A stretch of 51,641 nucleotides of DNA from an uncultured Actinomycetes bacterium (GTDB lineage Bacteria > Actinomycetota > Actinomycetes > S36-B12 > UBA5976): the NCBI GenBank assembly GCA_903892635.1, contig CAITJH010000006.1, positions 1 to 51,641 of the forward strand, given 5' to 3'. Made by a program: the position numbers and the translations under genes. The notes beneath the pieces are model-generated. The model saw nothing but the letters and a program-made list of their open reading frames with translations, searched no databases and was not told where the DNA came from. Shown here piece after piece: positions 25,860-33,860 of this stretch (position 1 is the first letter of the stretch; every line of letters starts with the position of its first letter).

Positions 25860-27053
25860 TTAGTACGAAGGTTTCTCCGGCTCGATTTGAGATACCCATG
25901 CAAGGACACCGCCACCAACGTGAATGGCGTCCGAGAAACCGGCACCTTTAGCAACAGCTAGTACTTCAGCCGAACGACCACCTGACTTGCAATGGAAAAC
26001 AACTTGCTTGTCCGTAGGCAGTTTCGTGAGTGCATCGCCCATCAAGAATTCATTCTTTGGAATCAACACAGAGCCTGGAATGCTGACGATGTCATATTCA
26101 TTTTGTTCACGAACATCAACGAGCAAGAAGTCGCGCTCGCCGCGCTCACGTTCAGCCAACATGTCTGCGAGCTGGCGAACGTTGATCGTCGAATCGACAA
26201 TTGCGTCTTTGGCTTCATCAGAAACTGCACCACAGAAGTAGTCATAATCAATCAACTCAGTAACTGTTGGATTAGGTCCACAAATTGCGCAGTTCGGATC
26301 TTTGCGAACTTTGATTTTGCGATATGACATTTCGAGGGCGTCGTACACCATCAACGATCCAACGAGTGGCTCTCCGATTCCGGCAAGTACTTTGATAGCT
26401 TCGTTAACTTGGATTGAACCAATCGAGGCACACAGAACTCCAAGCACGCCACCTTCGGCACACGATGGAACCATTCCTGGAGGTGGTGGTTCTGGGTACA
26501 GGCATCGGTAGCACGGACCGTATTCAGACCAGAACACTGAGGCTTGGCCATCAAAGCGATAGATGGAACCCCAGATGTATGGCTTGTTCAGCAACACACA
26601 TGCGTCATTAACCATGTAACGAGTAGCAAAGTTATCCGTGCCATCAACGATCAAGTCATACTGACTAAAAAGTTCCATGACGTTGTCGTTATCAAGACGA
26701 GTTTCATGCACGTTCACTGTGATCAGTGGATTGATCTCGCGAATGCTCTCGGCCGCACTAACGGCCTTGGACTTTCCGATGTCGCTTTGACCATGGATGA
26801 TTTGACGCTGCAAGTTGGACTCATCAACAGTGTCGAATTCAACGATGCCGAGCGTGCCAACTCCAGCAGCGGCCAAGTACATCAATGCTGGACTTCCTAA
26901 GCCACCTGCTCCAACACAGAGCACCTTTGCATTCTTCAAGCGCTTCTGGCCGTCCATGCCAACGTCCGGAATGATGATGTGGCGACTGTACCGGCGCACT
27001 TCGTCAACGGTTAGTTCGGCGGCTGGCTCAACTAGTGGTGGCAGTTTCGTCAT
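25860..27053 (-). CDS. moeZ: MoeZ: adenylyltransferase/sulfurtransferase (ThiF plus rhodanese)
   Basis: A 397-residue E1-like enzyme that adenylates and then thiocarboxylates ubiquitin-like sulfur carriers (MoaD, CysO, ThiS) for molybdopterin, cysteine and thiamine synthesis. It has the ATP site GAGGLGS (48-54), an NLQRQIIH motif, TGTDNFATRYMVN, zinc cysteines CYRC and CAIC, and a C-terminal rhodanese domain with Cys355 in CKSGGRS. AGGAG lies 7 nt before the ATG at 27053. A longer frame to 27290 is out of family length. It is divergent from the TetR gene, as in the Rv3206c-Rv3208 neighbourhood. Confidence 0.93.
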   Translation of the reverse strand: MTKLPPLVEPAAELTVDEVRRYSRHIIIPDVGMDGQKRLKNAKVLCVGAGGLGSPALMYLAAAGVGTLGIVEFDTVDESNLQRQIIHGQSDIGKSKAVSAAESIREINPLITVNVHETRLDNDNVMELFSQYDLIVDGTDNFATRYMVNDACVLLNKPYIWGSIYRFDGQASVFWSEYGPCYRCLYPEPPPPGMVPSCAEGGVLGVLCASIGSIQVNEAIKVLAGIGEPLVGSLMVYDALEMSYRKIKVRKDPNCAICGPNPTVTELIDYDYFCGAVSDEAKDAIVDSTINVRQLADMLAERERGERDFLLVDVREQNEYDIVSIPGSVLIPKNEFLMGDALTKLPTDKQVVFHCKSGGRSAEVLAVAKGAGFSDAIHVGGGVLAWVSQIEPEKPSY

Positions 27054-27195
27054 AGGAACTCCTTGAATGTCTCTTGACCTATCCAACCGCGAATCCATGA
27101 ATTCTGTTCCCGCCCTGACAGCAGGTGGACAGTTATCGCAAAGGCTTTGCAGTCTTGAACATGATATTGCTGCCAACAACTCAGTTCCAAACGCG

Positions 27196-27201
27196 TAGTG
27201 T
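27196..27201 (+). promoter_or_regulatory. possible leaderless -10 element of the TetR gene
   Basis: TAGTGT lies 7 nt before the ATG at 27209. No ribosome binding site is visible. Confidence 0.4.
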
Positions 27202-27208
27202 TGACGCC

Positions 27209-27832
27209 ATGGAACAAGCAGCCCCGATCTATCAGATCGTGACCATCTCGAGTACTGACGAACGCCGCGAGTTGCTGATGGATGCGGCATTAGAAGTCTT
27301 TACAGAAAAAGGTTTCCATTTCGCATCAATGGATGATGTGGCTGCTCGCGCTGGCGTCAGCAAACCAATTGTGTACCAATACTTTTCAAGTAAACACGAG
27401 CTCTACATGGGCATTCTTGATCAAAGCGTCGAGAATTTGATCGCCGGTATTACCGAGGTGATCTCGCAAGAAACCGACAACCGCAAACGGGTTGAAGCAG
27501 CAATCGCGTTCTATTTCGATCGCGTTGAAGCTGCCGATAACAGCTACCGCCTTATCTTCGAATCTGATTTCACTACCAATGCTGACGTGCGCGCCCGAGT
27601 CGATGAATTCATTTCGCAATTAGCCCGCATCATTGGTGCAGATATCTCCCGAGAGACGGGCCTTTCTTCTGCAGAAGCAAATATTCTGGCCGGCGCACTA
27701 GGCGGTATGGCACAAGCAGGTGCATGGCGCTGGATTAACTTGGGACGACCTATTCCCAAAGAAAAAGCGGTTCGAGGAATCACCTACCTAGCGTGGACCG
27801 GACTGAGCCAATTTCCGACTCACGGTCGATAA
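27209..27832 (+). CDS. TetR/AcrR family transcriptional regulator
   Basis: A 207-residue regulator. The N-terminal helix-turn-helix is DVAARAGVSKPIVYQYFSSK (about residues 40-60), preceded by LLMDAALEVFTEKGFHFASM. The C-terminal effector domain includes RLIFESDFTTNADVRARV. The ligand is unknown. The start at 27209 gives a normal TetR length; the longer frame to 27125 adds an unrelated leader. It is followed at 91 bp by DUF3107, the same pair as Rv3208-Rv3208A, as I recall. Confidence 0.88.
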   Translation: MEQAAPIYQIVTISSTDERRELLMDAALEVFTEKGFHFASMDDVAARAGVSKPIVYQYFSSKHELYMGILDQSVENLIAGITEVISQETDNRKRVEAAIAFYFDRVEAADNSYRLIFESDFTTNADVRARVDEFISQLARIIGADISRETGLSSAEANILAGALGGMAQAGAWRWINLGRPIPKEKAVRGITYLAWTGLSQFPTHGR

Positions 27833-27879
27833 AGTTTCGCCGACAGCGCACTGCCGAGGCACAGGCCAATTTCAGGACA

Positions 27880-27923
27880 TAGAGTTACACGTAGCACGTG
27901 AACATCTCGTTGGAGGAATCATC
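27880..27923 (+). promoter_or_regulatory. DUF3107 promoter and imperfect dyad
   Basis: TAGAGT (27880-27885) is a good -10. Just downstream, at the expected start site, lies an imperfect dyad TTACACGTAGCACGTGAA (27885-27902), with CACGT repeated in both arms. GGAGG precedes the ATG at 27924. TetR control of this site is plausible but unproven. Confidence 0.35.
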
Positions 27924-28145
27924 ATGGAAGTACGCATCGGAATTACTCAAGCTGCTCGCGACGTAGTCCTCGAAAGCAACGAATCTCCTTCAGCGATCTC
28001 GGATCAGGTTGAAAAAGCTATTGCTAGCAGTTCACTGTTGAAACTAACTGACGACAAAGGCCGCACAATTGTGGTTCCTGGCGACAAGATTGCTTTTGTT
28101 GAGATCGGCGCCCAAGCTGCTGGTCGCGTCGGCTTCGCTAGCTAA
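27924..28145 (+). CDS. DUF3107 family small protein
   Basis: A 73-residue protein: MEVRIGITQAARDVVLESN, a mid region EKAIASSSLLKLTDDKGRTI and the conserved end DKIAFVEIGAQAAGRVGFAS. This is the actinobacterial DUF3107 (TB9.4-like) family, of unknown function. A strong TTGGAGG ribosome binding site sits 7 nt before the ATG. It is downstream of the TetR gene. Its stop overlaps the stop of the convergent ferritin-like gene by 4 bp (CTAA). Confidence 0.91.
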   Translation: MEVRIGITQAARDVVLESNESPSAISDQVEKAIASSSLLKLTDDKGRTIVVPGDKIAFVEIGAQAAGRVGFAS

Positions 28146-28792
28146 GACGCAAGACCCAAGGCGTCCATACGACGCGAGTGCGCCACAGTTAAGCGATTAA
28201 CTAAACCACTCAGTTGCTCTGCAGTTTGCGGATCGCGGGCCGACTGTACGAAGAGTTCTTGCAAGGCTGGTCGACTCGAAGCAACCATTGACGCTTGACT
28301 AATCATTTCACCCATCATGCGTCGACCCCACAAAGCCAATCGGCCAGATACTTTGGGATCTGATGCAATGGCATCACGCAAGCGATTTACGGCAAATTCA
28401 GTTTGGCCGACGTCAGACAACACGTCATTCACAATCGCTGCGGTTTCTTGATCAAGGTGAATTGAAATTTCGCGATAGAAATCAGCAGCGATGCCATCGC
28501 CAACATAAGCCTTGAGTAATCCTTCAAGCCAATCGCGTGGTGCGAGATTGTTGTGAAAATTGTCGAGTACTTCAACGAATGGCGCCATGGCATCAGCGGG
28601 GTCGATGTCATTGCGAGTTAGGTACTGAGAAATTTTTTCGTAGTGACGAAATTCCGCGTCGGCAAATGCAGCCAGAGCAATTTTGTCATTAAGCGTTGGA
28701 GCCATTGAGGCATCCGCGGCAATGCGCTCAAAGGCGACAAGCTCGCCATAGGCAAGGACGCCAAGAAGATCTTTAACTGCAGGAGTGGTCAC
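28142..28792 (-). CDS. ferritin-like fold protein (Rv3210c-like)
   Basis: A 216-residue all-helical protein with possible di-iron ligands in LAYGELVAFERIAADA and FADAEFRHYEKI (an ExxH-type arrangement), then EISIHLDQETAAIVND. This resembles the tRNA hydroxylase MiaE/ferritin-like group found beside the DEAD-box gene in actinobacteria. The start is GTG at 28792, with TAGCCT 8 nt upstream; the earlier TTG at 28801 is the alternative. The substrate is unknown. Confidence 0.8.
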   Translation of the reverse strand: MTTPAVKDLLGVLAYGELVAFERIAADASMAPTLNDKIALAAFADAEFRHYEKISQYLTRNDIDPADAMAPFVEVLDNFHNNLAPRDWLEGLLKAYVGDGIAADFYREISIHLDQETAAIVNDVLSDVGQTEFAVNRLRDAIASDPKVSGRLALWGRRMMGEMISQASMVASSRPALQELFVQSARDPQTAEQLSGLVNRLTVAHSRRMDALGLAS

Positions 28793-28820
28793 GACGCACA
28801 AGGCTATGCCAATAAGGCGG

Positions 28821-28826
28821 TACTAT
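28821..28826 (+). promoter_or_regulatory. -10 element for the DEAD-box gene leader
   Basis: TACTAT fits a TANNNT -10. The expected transcription start (about 28832) is the first base of the hairpin annotated next. No clear -35 was found. Confidence 0.5.
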
Positions 28827-28834
28827 GGAAGTGC

Positions 28835-28857
28835 ACCGCGCAGTTACGCGGTTTTTT
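28835..28857 (+). terminator. terminator-like hairpin in the DEAD-box leader
   Basis: ACCGCG (28835-28840), a 6-nt loop CAGTTA, and CGCGGT (28847-28852) are followed by a T run to 28857. It resembles an intrinsic terminator placed 27 nt before the coding region. The bases GCACC (28833-28837) could instead pair with GGTGC (28876-28880), which overlaps the ribosome binding site. Confidence 0.6.
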
Positions 28858-28883
28858 AATGAGAAATAGACCTGAGGTGCCCC

Positions 28884-30356
28884 ATCGCTACCTTCGCCGA
28901 ACTCGGTGTTCCAGAAGCCATCTGTAGCTCGCTTGCTGCCCATGGCAAGACTGATGCGTTCCAAATTCAAGAGCTAACCCTTCCGCTTGCCATGCAAGGC
29001 AAAGATCTGATTGGCCAAGCCAAGACTGGAACTGGCAAGACTCTTGGCTTTGGTATTCCGCTACTTACTCACATCACCTCGCCAAAAAGCGACGAATGGG
29101 CAACTTTCAAGAACGCTGGAAAACCACAGGCGCTTGCCGTTGTTCCCACTCGTGAACTTGCTGTTCAGGTAGCGCAGGACCTCACCGAGGCTAGTGAAAA
29201 TCTTGGCATCCGCATTCTTGGTGTCTACGGTGGCAAGTCATACGAACCTCAAATTGAAGCACTCTCAAATGGCGTTGAAGTAATTGTTGGTACACCGGGT
29301 CGTTTGATTGACTTGATGAAGCAACGTCATCTTGATCTGTCTGCAGTCAAAGTTCTTGTTCTTGACGAAGCTGACGAAATGCTCGACATGGGATTTTTGC
29401 CTGATGTCGAAACTCTGGTCAGCAATTTGCCAAGCACGCGACAAACAATGTTGTTCTCGGCAACTATGCCTGGTCAGATTGTTGCGCTTGCTCGCCGCTA
29501 CATGACTCAACCAACTCATATTCGCGCAGTTGATCCTGATAACGATTCGTCAATTGTTGACACGATCGAACAACATGTCTGGCGCGCTCACCAAATGGAT
29601 AAGCCAGAACTTGTTGCCCGTGTACTTCAGGCCGAAGGTCGCGGACTCACCATGATCTTTTGTCGCACTAAGCGCGTTGCAGGATCGTTAACTGACGATC
29701 TACTTGCACGTGGCTTTGCTGCGGCTGCCGTCCATGGTGATCTTGGTCAGGGCGCGCGCGAACAAGCACTTCGAGCATTCCGTTCTGGCAAGGTCGATGT
29801 ACTTGTCGCAACCGACGTTGCGGCACGAGGTATCGACGTTGCAGACGTCACTCATGTGATCAACTACGAATGTCCTGACGATGACAAGACGTATGTGCAC
29901 CGTATTGGTCGAACGGGACGTGCTGGAAACAGCGGTGTTGCGATTACGTTGGTCGATTGGCAAGACACAGCTCGCTGGCAAATGATTAACCGCACATTAG
30001 GCCTGCCGTTTAATGATCCCCTTGAAACTTATTCTTCGAGCGAGCATGTTTATGCAGGTCTGAATATTCCTGCTGGCGTGACTGGAAAATTGCCGCATGC
30101 TGCACAAACACGTGCGGGCTTGGATTCTGAAACACTCGAAGACTTGGGAGGCGCTAAGCCTCGCAATAAGAAGCCAGCCGGACAGGCCAATCGAACATCA
30201 GGCTCGAAGTCTGGTGGAAATCGCACAAGTAATTCGCGTGGCAACAAGTCGACGGAAAAAGCACCTGCACAAGAGTCTGCAGATTCGGCAAAGACTTCGG
30301 CTCCGAATCGTCAGCGCACCCGCACGCGCCGTTCGCAAGGTGCTAGCGAGCAATAA
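28884..30356 (+). CDS. DEAD-box RNA helicase, apparently with a non-canonical ATC start
   Basis: A 490-residue RhlE-like RNA helicase. It has the Q motif region DAFQIQELTLPLAMQG, motif I AKTGTGKT (46-53), PTRELA, TPGR, LDEADEM near 160, SAT, ARGID and HRIGRTGR. The last 80 residues are Lys/Ser/Arg-rich and probably bind RNA. The family N-terminus (IATFAELGV) is coded before the first ATG (28992). Between the in-frame stop at 28860 and 28992 there is no ATG, GTG or TTG. GAGG lies 6 nt before ATC at 28884, the best start candidate; CTG at 28872 is the alternative. It shares 14 bp of 3' end with the convergent acyltransferase. Confidence 0.88.
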   Translation: MATFAELGVPEAICSSLAAHGKTDAFQIQELTLPLAMQGKDLIGQAKTGTGKTLGFGIPLLTHITSPKSDEWATFKNAGKPQALAVVPTRELAVQVAQDLTEASENLGIRILGVYGGKSYEPQIEALSNGVEVIVGTPGRLIDLMKQRHLDLSAVKVLVLDEADEMLDMGFLPDVETLVSNLPSTRQTMLFSATMPGQIVALARRYMTQPTHIRAVDPDNDSSIVDTIEQHVWRAHQMDKPELVARVLQAEGRGLTMIFCRTKRVAGSLTDDLLARGFAAAAVHGDLGQGAREQALRAFRSGKVDVLVATDVAARGIDVADVTHVINYECPDDDKTYVHRIGRTGRAGNSGVAITLVDWQDTARWQMINRTLGLPFNDPLETYSSSEHVYAGLNIPAGVTGKLPHAAQTRAGLDSETLEDLGGAKPRNKKPAGQANRTSGSKSGGNRTSNSRGNKSTEKAPAQESADSAKTSAPNRQRTRTRRSQGASEQ

Positions 30357-31044
30357 CTCCGGTGCTGGCTTCGCGCCAGACATCACGTAGAACGCCTTCT
30401 AAATAAGCCTGAGCTTCTTTATTGGTCATTGTGCCCAGCACCTCAGGAGGCACTGGCTTACCGACTCGCAGGCGTACAACTGGTACTCGGAATACACCAG
30501 CCAAACCTTGCAGGATGCTCTTTGCCACTGAGCCGCTTCCCAGCTTGCGGCTATCGTGATGTGCCATTGGAATGACAGTGACGTTGCCCGACTTGGCTAA
30601 TCCAATTGCTCCAGGTCGCCACGTACGCGGCGATGCGTCCTCGTTGATTTTGACGTCGCCTTCGGGATAGATCAAAACACATTCGCCATTTTTCAACGCG
30701 GCAAGAGCAGTGCGATACGCAGCTCGTCCATCAAATTGATCAACAGGAATTAGTCCGCTGTCCGTACACACTTGGCGCGCTACTGGAAAATCCCAAATGT
30801 CTGAGGTTCCTATTGGACGAATGTGTCGACGATGAGTGCATTCGCCCTCACACGGTCCATCAGCCGTAAAACCCATGTTGTGCAAAGTGCCAAGAACCAC
30901 GATGACATCGACAACAGTTGTGTGGTTAACCACGATCACAGCAGGACCGGGTCGATCAAGCACACCAAGATTAGAACGACCGTACACAGATACACGACAC
31001 ACTCGCTTACCAAGTGTGCCTAAGAATGTGCCGGGGCCAACCAT
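30343..31044 (-). CDS. 1-acyl-sn-glycerol-3-phosphate acyltransferase family protein
   Basis: A 233-residue PlsC-like acyltransferase. It has catalytic motif I NHTTVVD (His41, Asp46), motif III YPEGDVKI (acyl acceptor site) and a C-terminal VGKPVPPEVL region. Its likely role is transferring an acyl chain to a glycerolipid precursor at the membrane. The ATG overlaps the stop of the upstream CitE-like gene (ATGA), so translation is coupled. The substrate is not determined. Confidence 0.9.
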   Translation of the reverse strand: MVGPGTFLGTLGKRVCRVSVYGRSNLGVLDRPGPAVIVVNHTTVVDVIVVLGTLHNMGFTADGPCEGECTHRRHIRPIGTSDIWDFPVARQVCTDSGLIPVDQFDGRAAYRTALAALKNGECVLIYPEGDVKINEDASPRTWRPGAIGLAKSGNVTVIPMAHHDSRKLGSGSVAKSILQGLAGVFRVPVVRLRVGKPVPPEVLGTMTNKEAQAYLEGVLRDVWREASTGVIAR

Positions 31045-31997
31045 CAGTTCTCCGAATTAAAAGTAGACGTTCGTTGTAAGCCTGCCGCGCGACCTTTAGA
31101 CGAGATAACGAGTGCCATCTTGCGCGAGGCTTCATCAATCATTTCGTCACCGAGCATCACGGCGCCACGTGCACCACCAGAGGCGGAGGTGTGAAAATCG
31201 TACGCATCAAGAATCAGTTCGGCGTGGTCATAGTCAGCTTGGCTCGGCGAAAAAATTTCATTCACGATATCGACCTGATCTGGATGCAATACCCACTTGC
31301 CGTCAAAGCCCAACGAAGCAGAACGTTGTGCGGCACGACGCAATCCATCAAGATCGCGAATTCCTAGGTATGGTCCGTCGATAACTTGCTTTCCAAATGC
31401 ACGACCAGCCACAAGTAATCGCATCAAGACGTAATGGAATGCGTCGCCCTCTGTATATCCCGAGGGTTGTTCCCCAACGACAAGTGACTTCATGTTGATG
31501 CTCGCCATGAAATCTGCTGGACCAAAGATTAAGGACTCCAAGCGATCGCTAGCAGCAGCAATAGTTTCTACGTTGACTAACCCAAGAGCATCTTCGATTT
31601 GTATTTCGAGTCCCAACGCACCAATTTCGAGACCATTTGCCGCTTCTAGTTCAGCAATCAACTGATCGACTTGAACCAACTGAGCAGCCGTTTGCATCTT
31701 GGGAACCATGATGCAGTCAATGACTGAACCCGCTTCATTAATCACACGAGTGATGTCGTCACGAAACCACTTCGAGTCCATGGCGTTGACACGCACGGAG
31801 AGCACCCGATCCCCGTAGCCACCTTCGAGCGCAGCAGCAATCACATTGTGGCGCGCTTGGTCTTTAACGAGTGGCGATACGGCGTCTTCGAGGTCGAGAA
31901 ATAGGGCATCCGTAGCAAGGCCTCGGGCTTTGTCCAGCATGCGAGGATTGCTGCCGGGGACCGCAAGGGTCGAACGCCGTGCTCGCATTACTGCCAT
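31044..31997 (-). CDS. HpcH/HpaI aldolase family CitE-like lyase
   Basis: A 317-residue TIM-barrel protein of the CitE/malyl-CoA lyase group. It has RRSTLAVPGSNPRML, the conserved FLDLEDAVSP (metal and CoA binding acid residues), SVRVNAMD, VPKMQTAAQL, EIQIEDALG and KWVLHPDQVDIVN. Likely substrates are acyl-CoA thioesters such as malyl-CoA or methylmalyl-CoA. No other citrate lyase subunits are present, so citrate lyase is unlikely. AGGAG lies 6 nt before the ATG at 31997. Confidence 0.88.
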   Translation of the reverse strand: MAVMRARRSTLAVPGSNPRMLDKARGLATDALFLDLEDAVSPLVKDQARHNVIAAALEGGYGDRVLSVRVNAMDSKWFRDDITRVINEAGSVIDCIMVPKMQTAAQLVQVDQLIAELEAANGLEIGALGLEIQIEDALGLVNVETIAAASDRLESLIFGPADFMASINMKSLVVGEQPSGYTEGDAFHYVLMRLLVAGRAFGKQVIDGPYLGIRDLDGLRRAAQRSASLGFDGKWVLHPDQVDIVNEIFSPSQADYDHAELILDAYDFHTSASGGARGAVMLGDEMIDEASRKMALVISSKGRAAGLQRTSTFNSEN

Positions 31998-32058
31998 TTA
32001 TTGCTCCTTTTTCAGAATTAGCCTACGCCAGCGGTCAATTTCACTAGCAAATTCGCGA

Positions 32059-32064
32059 TAACCT
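32059..32064 (+). promoter_or_regulatory. leaderless -10 element of the MgtE-N/CBS gene
   Basis: TAACCT sits 6 nt before the GTG at 32071. No Shine-Dalgarno is present. Confidence 0.5.
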
Positions 32065-32070
32065 GCCTAT

Positions 32071-33321
32071 GTGACGACATCAACGACCCGCATCTATCTG
32101 GCCCGACTGGCCGGTACCGCAGTGTTTGACCCTGCTGGTGACCAAGTAGGCAAGATTCGCGATTTTGTCGTGTCAGCTCGGTTTTCAGGTCGGGCTCCTG
32201 CAGTTCTTGGCGTCGTTGTTGAAGTGGCACCACGTCGACGCATCTTTGTTCCAATGACACGAATCACTGCGATTGATCCAGGATCTGTCGTCGCCAGTGG
32301 AACTGTCAATCTTCGTCGCTTCGAGCGTCGCAACGGTGAGAAACTCGTTATCGCCGAGTTGTTAGATCGCCGAGTATCCCTAACTGTTGGTGGCGAAAAA
32401 GTTTCAGTCGAAGACATCGCAATGATTCAGAACCGAACCCGCGAATGGGAAGTCGCTCGACTCTTCGTTCGAAAAGCAGGTTCGGCATTCGGACGCCGCG
32501 GTGCAACGGTCACTGTGGACTGGAATGAAGTCACAAGTTTGTTTGACGAAGGCGATGTTCAAGGCGTTGACCAACTTCTCGCTTCCGTTGAAACGATGCG
32601 CCCTGCCGACTTAGCAAATCTCATTCAAGAACTTCCATCGAAACGACAGCTTGAACTTGTCAGCGGTCTTGACGTTGAAAAACTTGCAGACGTTTTCGAA
32701 GAACTTCCTGAAGATCTTCGAGTTGAAATCATGAGTGCCATGGGCATCGAGCGTGCAACTGACGTGCTTGAAGAAATGGATCCGGACGATGCCGCTGACT
32801 TGCTCAGTGAATTGCCTCCAGAACAAGCCGAAGAATACTTGGACGCCATGGAGCCTGAAGAAGCTGAAGATCTTCGTCGTCTCTTGGCGTACGACGATTT
32901 CAGTGCCGGTGGCATGATGACGACCGAACCGATTGTGATGTCACCTGATGCCACAGTCGCTGAGGCATTGGCTCGAGTGCGAGTTCCTGAACTCTCCCCC
33001 GCGCTTGCATCCCAGGTTTATGTCGCTCGTCCTCCGCTTGAAACACCAACTGGTCGTTATGTGGGAGTCGCACATGTGCAACGTCTGCTGCGCGAACAGC
33101 CTTCGGCGCTCGTATCAGCAATTTTGGATACTTCCCTTGAACCAATAGGTCCAGGGGCGCCATTAACCCAAGTAGCGCGGTACTTTGCGACCTACAACTT
33201 GGTGGCATTGCCTGTTGTAGACGAGAATGATCATCTGATCGGCGCTGTCACAATCGACGACGTCATTGACCACATGTTGCCGGAGGACTGGCGAGAAAAC
33301 GAGATAGACGAGGAGGGCTGA
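32071..33321 (+). CDS. MgtE N-domain/CBS protein without membrane channel
   Basis: A 416-residue cytoplasmic protein. Residues 1-130 hold a PRC-barrel-like domain (FDPAGDQVGKIRDFVVS). Residues 150-275 form an MgtE N-domain of helical repeats (LIQELPSKRQLELVSGL, DVLEEMDPDDAADLLSELP). Residues 280-405 are a CBS pair (MMTTEPIVMSPDATVAEAL, NLVALPVVDENDHLIGAVT). MgtE transporters use the same module to sense Mg(2+), but the transmembrane channel is missing. It leads an operon with DUF1003 and Mrp, the next gene being 2 bp away. The start is GTG, leaderless. Confidence 0.86.
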   Translation: MTTSTTRIYLARLAGTAVFDPAGDQVGKIRDFVVSARFSGRAPAVLGVVVEVAPRRRIFVPMTRITAIDPGSVVASGTVNLRRFERRNGEKLVIAELLDRRVSLTVGGEKVSVEDIAMIQNRTREWEVARLFVRKAGSAFGRRGATVTVDWNEVTSLFDEGDVQGVDQLLASVETMRPADLANLIQELPSKRQLELVSGLDVEKLADVFEELPEDLRVEIMSAMGIERATDVLEEMDPDDAADLLSELPPEQAEEYLDAMEPEEAEDLRRLLAYDDFSAGGMMTTEPIVMSPDATVAEALARVRVPELSPALASQVYVARPPLETPTGRYVGVAHVQRLLREQPSALVSAILDTSLEPIGPGAPLTQVARYFATYNLVALPVVDENDHLIGAVTIDDVIDHMLPEDWRENEIDEEG

Positions 33322-33323
33322 GT

Positions 33324-33842
33324 ATGGCACGCGATGAACGACGTGGACCACGTCTAGATCAGCCACTCGAGCGAGGACGCTCACTGCGACCTACCGTCGA
33401 CTCGGAAACCGCTGGCCGAGTTAGCGAACGCGTTGCTCGATTCCTCGGTTCGTGGCGCTTCGTTGGCTACATGACTCTTGCCATTGCCGTGTGGGTTTTG
33501 TGGAATGTCTTTGCCCCAGATGACATGAAGGTCGATAAGTTCCCCTTCTTGTTTTTGACGCTGGCATTGTCACTTCAAGCTTCGTATGCAGCTCCGCTGA
33601 TTTTGCTTGCCCAGAATCGTCAGGCTGACCGCGACCGTGTTCAGTTCCAAGAAGACCGCGATCGCACTGATCGACTGATAGCTGATTCTGATTACCTCAC
33701 TCGCGAAATTGCTTCGCTGCGCCTTGCGCTCGGTGAAGTTGCTACTCGTGATTACTTGCGTGGCGAAATTCGCTCACTGCTGGAAGAATTTGGCGAGTTG
33801 CTCGAATCATCAAAAGATGACAACGACAACACCGAAAAATAA
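33324..33842 (+). CDS. DUF1003 family membrane protein
   Basis: A 172-residue protein with an N-terminal cytosolic part (about 45 residues) and two hydrophobic segments: FVGYMTLAIAVWVLWNV and FLFLTLALSLQASYAAPLILL. These are separated by the family PDDMKVDKFPF loop. The C-terminus is charged, with a coiled-coil-like EEDRDRTDRLIADSDYL region. GAGGAGG precedes the ATG. It lies 2 bp after the MgtE-N gene and 18 bp before mrp, in one operon. The function is unknown. Confidence 0.9.
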   Translation: MARDERRGPRLDQPLERGRSLRPTVDSETAGRVSERVARFLGSWRFVGYMTLAIAVWVLWNVFAPDDMKVDKFPFLFLTLALSLQASYAAPLILLAQNRQADRDRVQFQEDRDRTDRLIADSDYLTREIASLRLALGEVATRDYLRGEIRSLLEEFGELLESSKDDNDNTEK

Positions 33843-33860
33843 TAAACAAGGAGCGACTTC

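Noticed and set aside
27054-27290. N-terminal extension of moeZ
   Set aside because: It is not like any MoeZ, runs into the divergent tetR gene, and a good AGGAG site marks the ATG at 27053.
28992-30356. DEAD-box gene starting at the ATG at 28992
   Set aside because: This would remove the Q motif and the conserved N-terminal helix, which are plainly encoded upstream in frame.
31044-31997. Citrate lyase beta subunit
   Set aside because: No alpha or gamma subunit or citX/citG genes are nearby, and the sequence fits free-standing CitE-like acyl-CoA lyases.
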